This document shows positions 14,360-15,550 of a stretch of DNA of 15,550 nt, piece by piece. Location: contig JBHJHI010000027.1 of the NCBI GenBank assembly GCA_050330995.1, positions 1 to 15,550 on the forward strand. Direction: 5' to 3'. Origin of the DNA: Thermohalobaculum sp050330995. Lineage in GTDB: Bacteria > Pseudomonadota > Alphaproteobacteria > Rhodobacterales > Rhodobacteraceae. The position numbers and the translations under genes were made by a program. Each line of letters begins with the position of its first letter. The first letter of the stretch is position 1. Below the pieces are notes generated by a model. That model searched no databases. It was not told the origin of the DNA and worked only from the letters and a program-made list of their open reading frames with translations.

Positions 14360-15550
14360 ATGAGCCTGATCGAGGACGCGCCCGAGGGCGCCAACGCCCC
14401 CGAGTTCACCGTCTCCGAGCTGTCGCGCGGGGTGAAGCGCACGCTCGAGGACGCGTTCGGCCGCGTGCGGGTGCGCGGCGAGCTCGGTCGCGTCACCTTC
14501 CACCGCAACGGCCACGTCTACTGCGACCTGAAGGACGAGGGCGCGGTGCTCGCGGGCGTGGTCTGGAAGGGCTCGGTCAAGGGCCTCGCGATCCGCCCGC
14601 AGGAGGGCGACGAGGTGATCGCCGAGGGGCGGATCACCACCTTCGCCGGGCAGTCGAAGTACCAGCTCGTGATCGAGCGGATGGCCTACGCCGGCGAGGG
14701 GGCGCTGCTCGCGCGGCTCGAACGGCTGCGCAAGGCACTCGCGGCCGAGGGGCTGTTCGACGCCGAGCGCAAGAGGCCCCTGCCCTACCTGCCCCGCGTC
14801 GTCGGCGTCGTCACCTCGCCGACCGGCGCGGTGATCCGCGACATCCTGCACCGCCTCGCCGAGCGCTTCCCCGTGCGCGTGATTGTCTGGCCGGTCGCGG
14901 TGCAGGGGCCGGGCTCGGCCGATCAGGTCGCCGCCGCGATCCGCGGCTTCGACGCGCTGGCCCCGAACGGCGCCGTGCCGCGCCCGGACGTGCTGATCGT
15001 CGCGCGCGGCGGCGGCTCGATCGAGGATCTGTGGGGCTTCAACGAGGAGGTGGCGGTGCGCGCCGCCGCGGCCTGCACCATCCCGCTGATCTCGGCGGTC
15101 GGCCACGAGACCGACACCACGCTGATCGACCACGCCGCCGACCGCCGCGCGCCGACGCCGACGGCGGCGGCCGAGATCGCCGTGCCGGTGCGCGCTGATC
15201 TGGTGGCGACGCTCGCGCAGCTCGAAGCGCGGCGCGCGCGGGCGCTGCGCCGCGGGCTCGACGACCGCCGGGGCCGCCTCGCCATCACCGCGCGCGCCCT
15301 GCCGCGGCCGGCCGAGCTGATCGAACTGAGGCGCCAGCGGCTCGCGGGCCTGCGCCTGCCCGATCCGCGGCGGCTGATCGCCGAGCGGCGCCAGCGGTTG
15401 GCGACCCATCGCCTGCCAGACCCGCGCCGGCTGACCGCCGACGCGCGGGCGGCGCTGGAGCGGCCGGCCTCGCGCCTCGCGCCGGGGCTGCGCGCGGCAG
15501 CGGCGGCCAAGCGGCTCGGCCTCGCGCGGGTCGCCGGTCGGCTCTCGGCC
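14360..15550 (+). CDS. xseA: Exodeoxyribonuclease VII large subunit (XseA), 3' end outside window
   Basis: The window holds 397 codons of this gene with no stop, so the C-terminus is missing. XseA with XseB digests single-stranded DNA in repair. The N-terminal OB-fold (about 12-110) has FTVSELSRGVKRTLED and VRVRGELGRVTFHRNGHVYCDLKD. The catalytic domain has VVGVVTSPTGAVIRDILHRL, ARGGGSIEDLWGFNEE, SAVGHETDTTLIDHAADRRA and PTPTAAAEIAVP. The coiled-coil region after about residue 280 is Arg/Leu-rich and contains two 19-residue tandem units. There is no Shine-Dalgarno sequence before ATG 14360, yet the N-terminus fits the family, so a leaderless transcript is likely. It is a housekeeping gene next to, but functionally separate from, the uronate locus. 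Confidence 0.95.
   Translation, partial: MSLIEDAPEGANAPEFTVSELSRGVKRTLEDAFGRVRVRGELGRVTFHRNGHVYCDLKDEGAVLAGVVWKGSVKGLAIRPQEGDEVIAEGRITTFAGQSKYQLVIERMAYAGEGALLARLERLRKALAAEGLFDAERKRPLPYLPRVVGVVTSPTGAVIRDILHRLAERFPVRVIVWPVAVQGPGSADQVAAAIRGFDALAPNGAVPRPDVLIVARGGGSIEDLWGFNEEVAVRAAAACTIPLISAVGHETDTTLIDHAADRRAPTPTAAAEIAVPVRADLVATLAQLEARRARALRRGLDDRRGRLAITARALPRPAELIELRRQRLAGLRLPDPRRLIAERRQRLATHRLPDPRRLTADARAALERPASRLAPGLRAAAAAKRLGLARVAGRLSA
15329..15442 (+). repeat. Two-unit 57-bp in-frame tandem repeat within xseA
   Basis: Unit one (15329-15385) and unit two (15386-15442) each encode 19 residues on the plan RRQRLA..RLPDPRRL.A, the first reading RRQRLAGLRLPDPRRLIAE. DNA is similar but not identical, so the duplication is not recent. 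It lies in the long helical arm of XseA, where repeats of helix-forming units are common. Confidence 0.75.

Noticed and set aside
1..15550. Mobile elements, phage genes, toxin-antitoxin, defence system or CRISPR array
   Set aside because: I looked for transposase motifs, regularly spaced repeats, tRNA-like cloverleafs and base-composition breaks and saw none. The window reads as ordinary chromosomal metabolism with a catabolic island.

Overview
This is a very GC-rich, densely coding stretch with near-saturated G/C third codon positions and short intergenic gaps. It looks like chromosomal DNA of an alphaproteobacterium, probably Hyphomicrobiales or a relative. The reasons are a SAM-II type leader in front of metZ and a uronate locus whose proteins closely resemble the Agrobacterium Udh, Gci and galactarolactone isomerase sequences as I remember them. 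No tRNA, rRNA, insertion sequence, prophage or CRISPR array is visible.

Left part (1-4585). It starts with the C-terminal end of an unidentified protein, followed by an AAC(3)/antibiotic N-acetyltransferase family protein. A LysR regulator converges on it and overlaps its 3' end. Next, on the minus strand, come folE (GTP cyclohydrolase I) and metZ (O-succinylhomoserine sulfhydrylase). metZ has an upstream element that matches the SAM-II aptamer, but unusually far from the start codon.

Middle (4585-14051). A GMC-family FAD oxidoreductase on the minus strand is followed, after a 366-base gap, by a divergent sugar-acid locus. The minus-strand arm, in transcription order, is a GntR/FCD regulator, galactarolactone cycloisomerase (gci), galactarolactone isomerase (gli; GTGA overlap with gci) and an HpcH/HpaI-family aldolase. 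The plus-strand arm is a three-part TRAP transporter (binding protein, small and large membrane subunits) and uronate dehydrogenase (udh). The two arms share a 132-base intergenic region with a symmetrical inverted repeat that carries an outward-facing TATGAT in each arm.

Together these genes read as an uptake and oxidation route. The TRAP system would import galacturonate or glucuronate, Udh would make the aldarolactone, Gli would move the lactone ring, and Gci would open it to 5-dehydro-4-deoxy-D-glucarate. The local HpcH/HpaI aldolase could then cleave that to pyruvate and tartronate semialdehyde. This would be a hybrid between the Agrobacterium-type upper pathway and the GarL-type lower step of enterobacteria. 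The last step is an inference from family and operon position.

Right end (14052-15550). A 308-base gap with a perfect 20-bp palindrome separates udh from xseA (exodeoxyribonuclease VII large subunit), which runs off the window. xseA lacks a Shine-Dalgarno sequence and may be leaderless. It carries a 57-bp in-frame tandem repeat in its C-terminal helical region.
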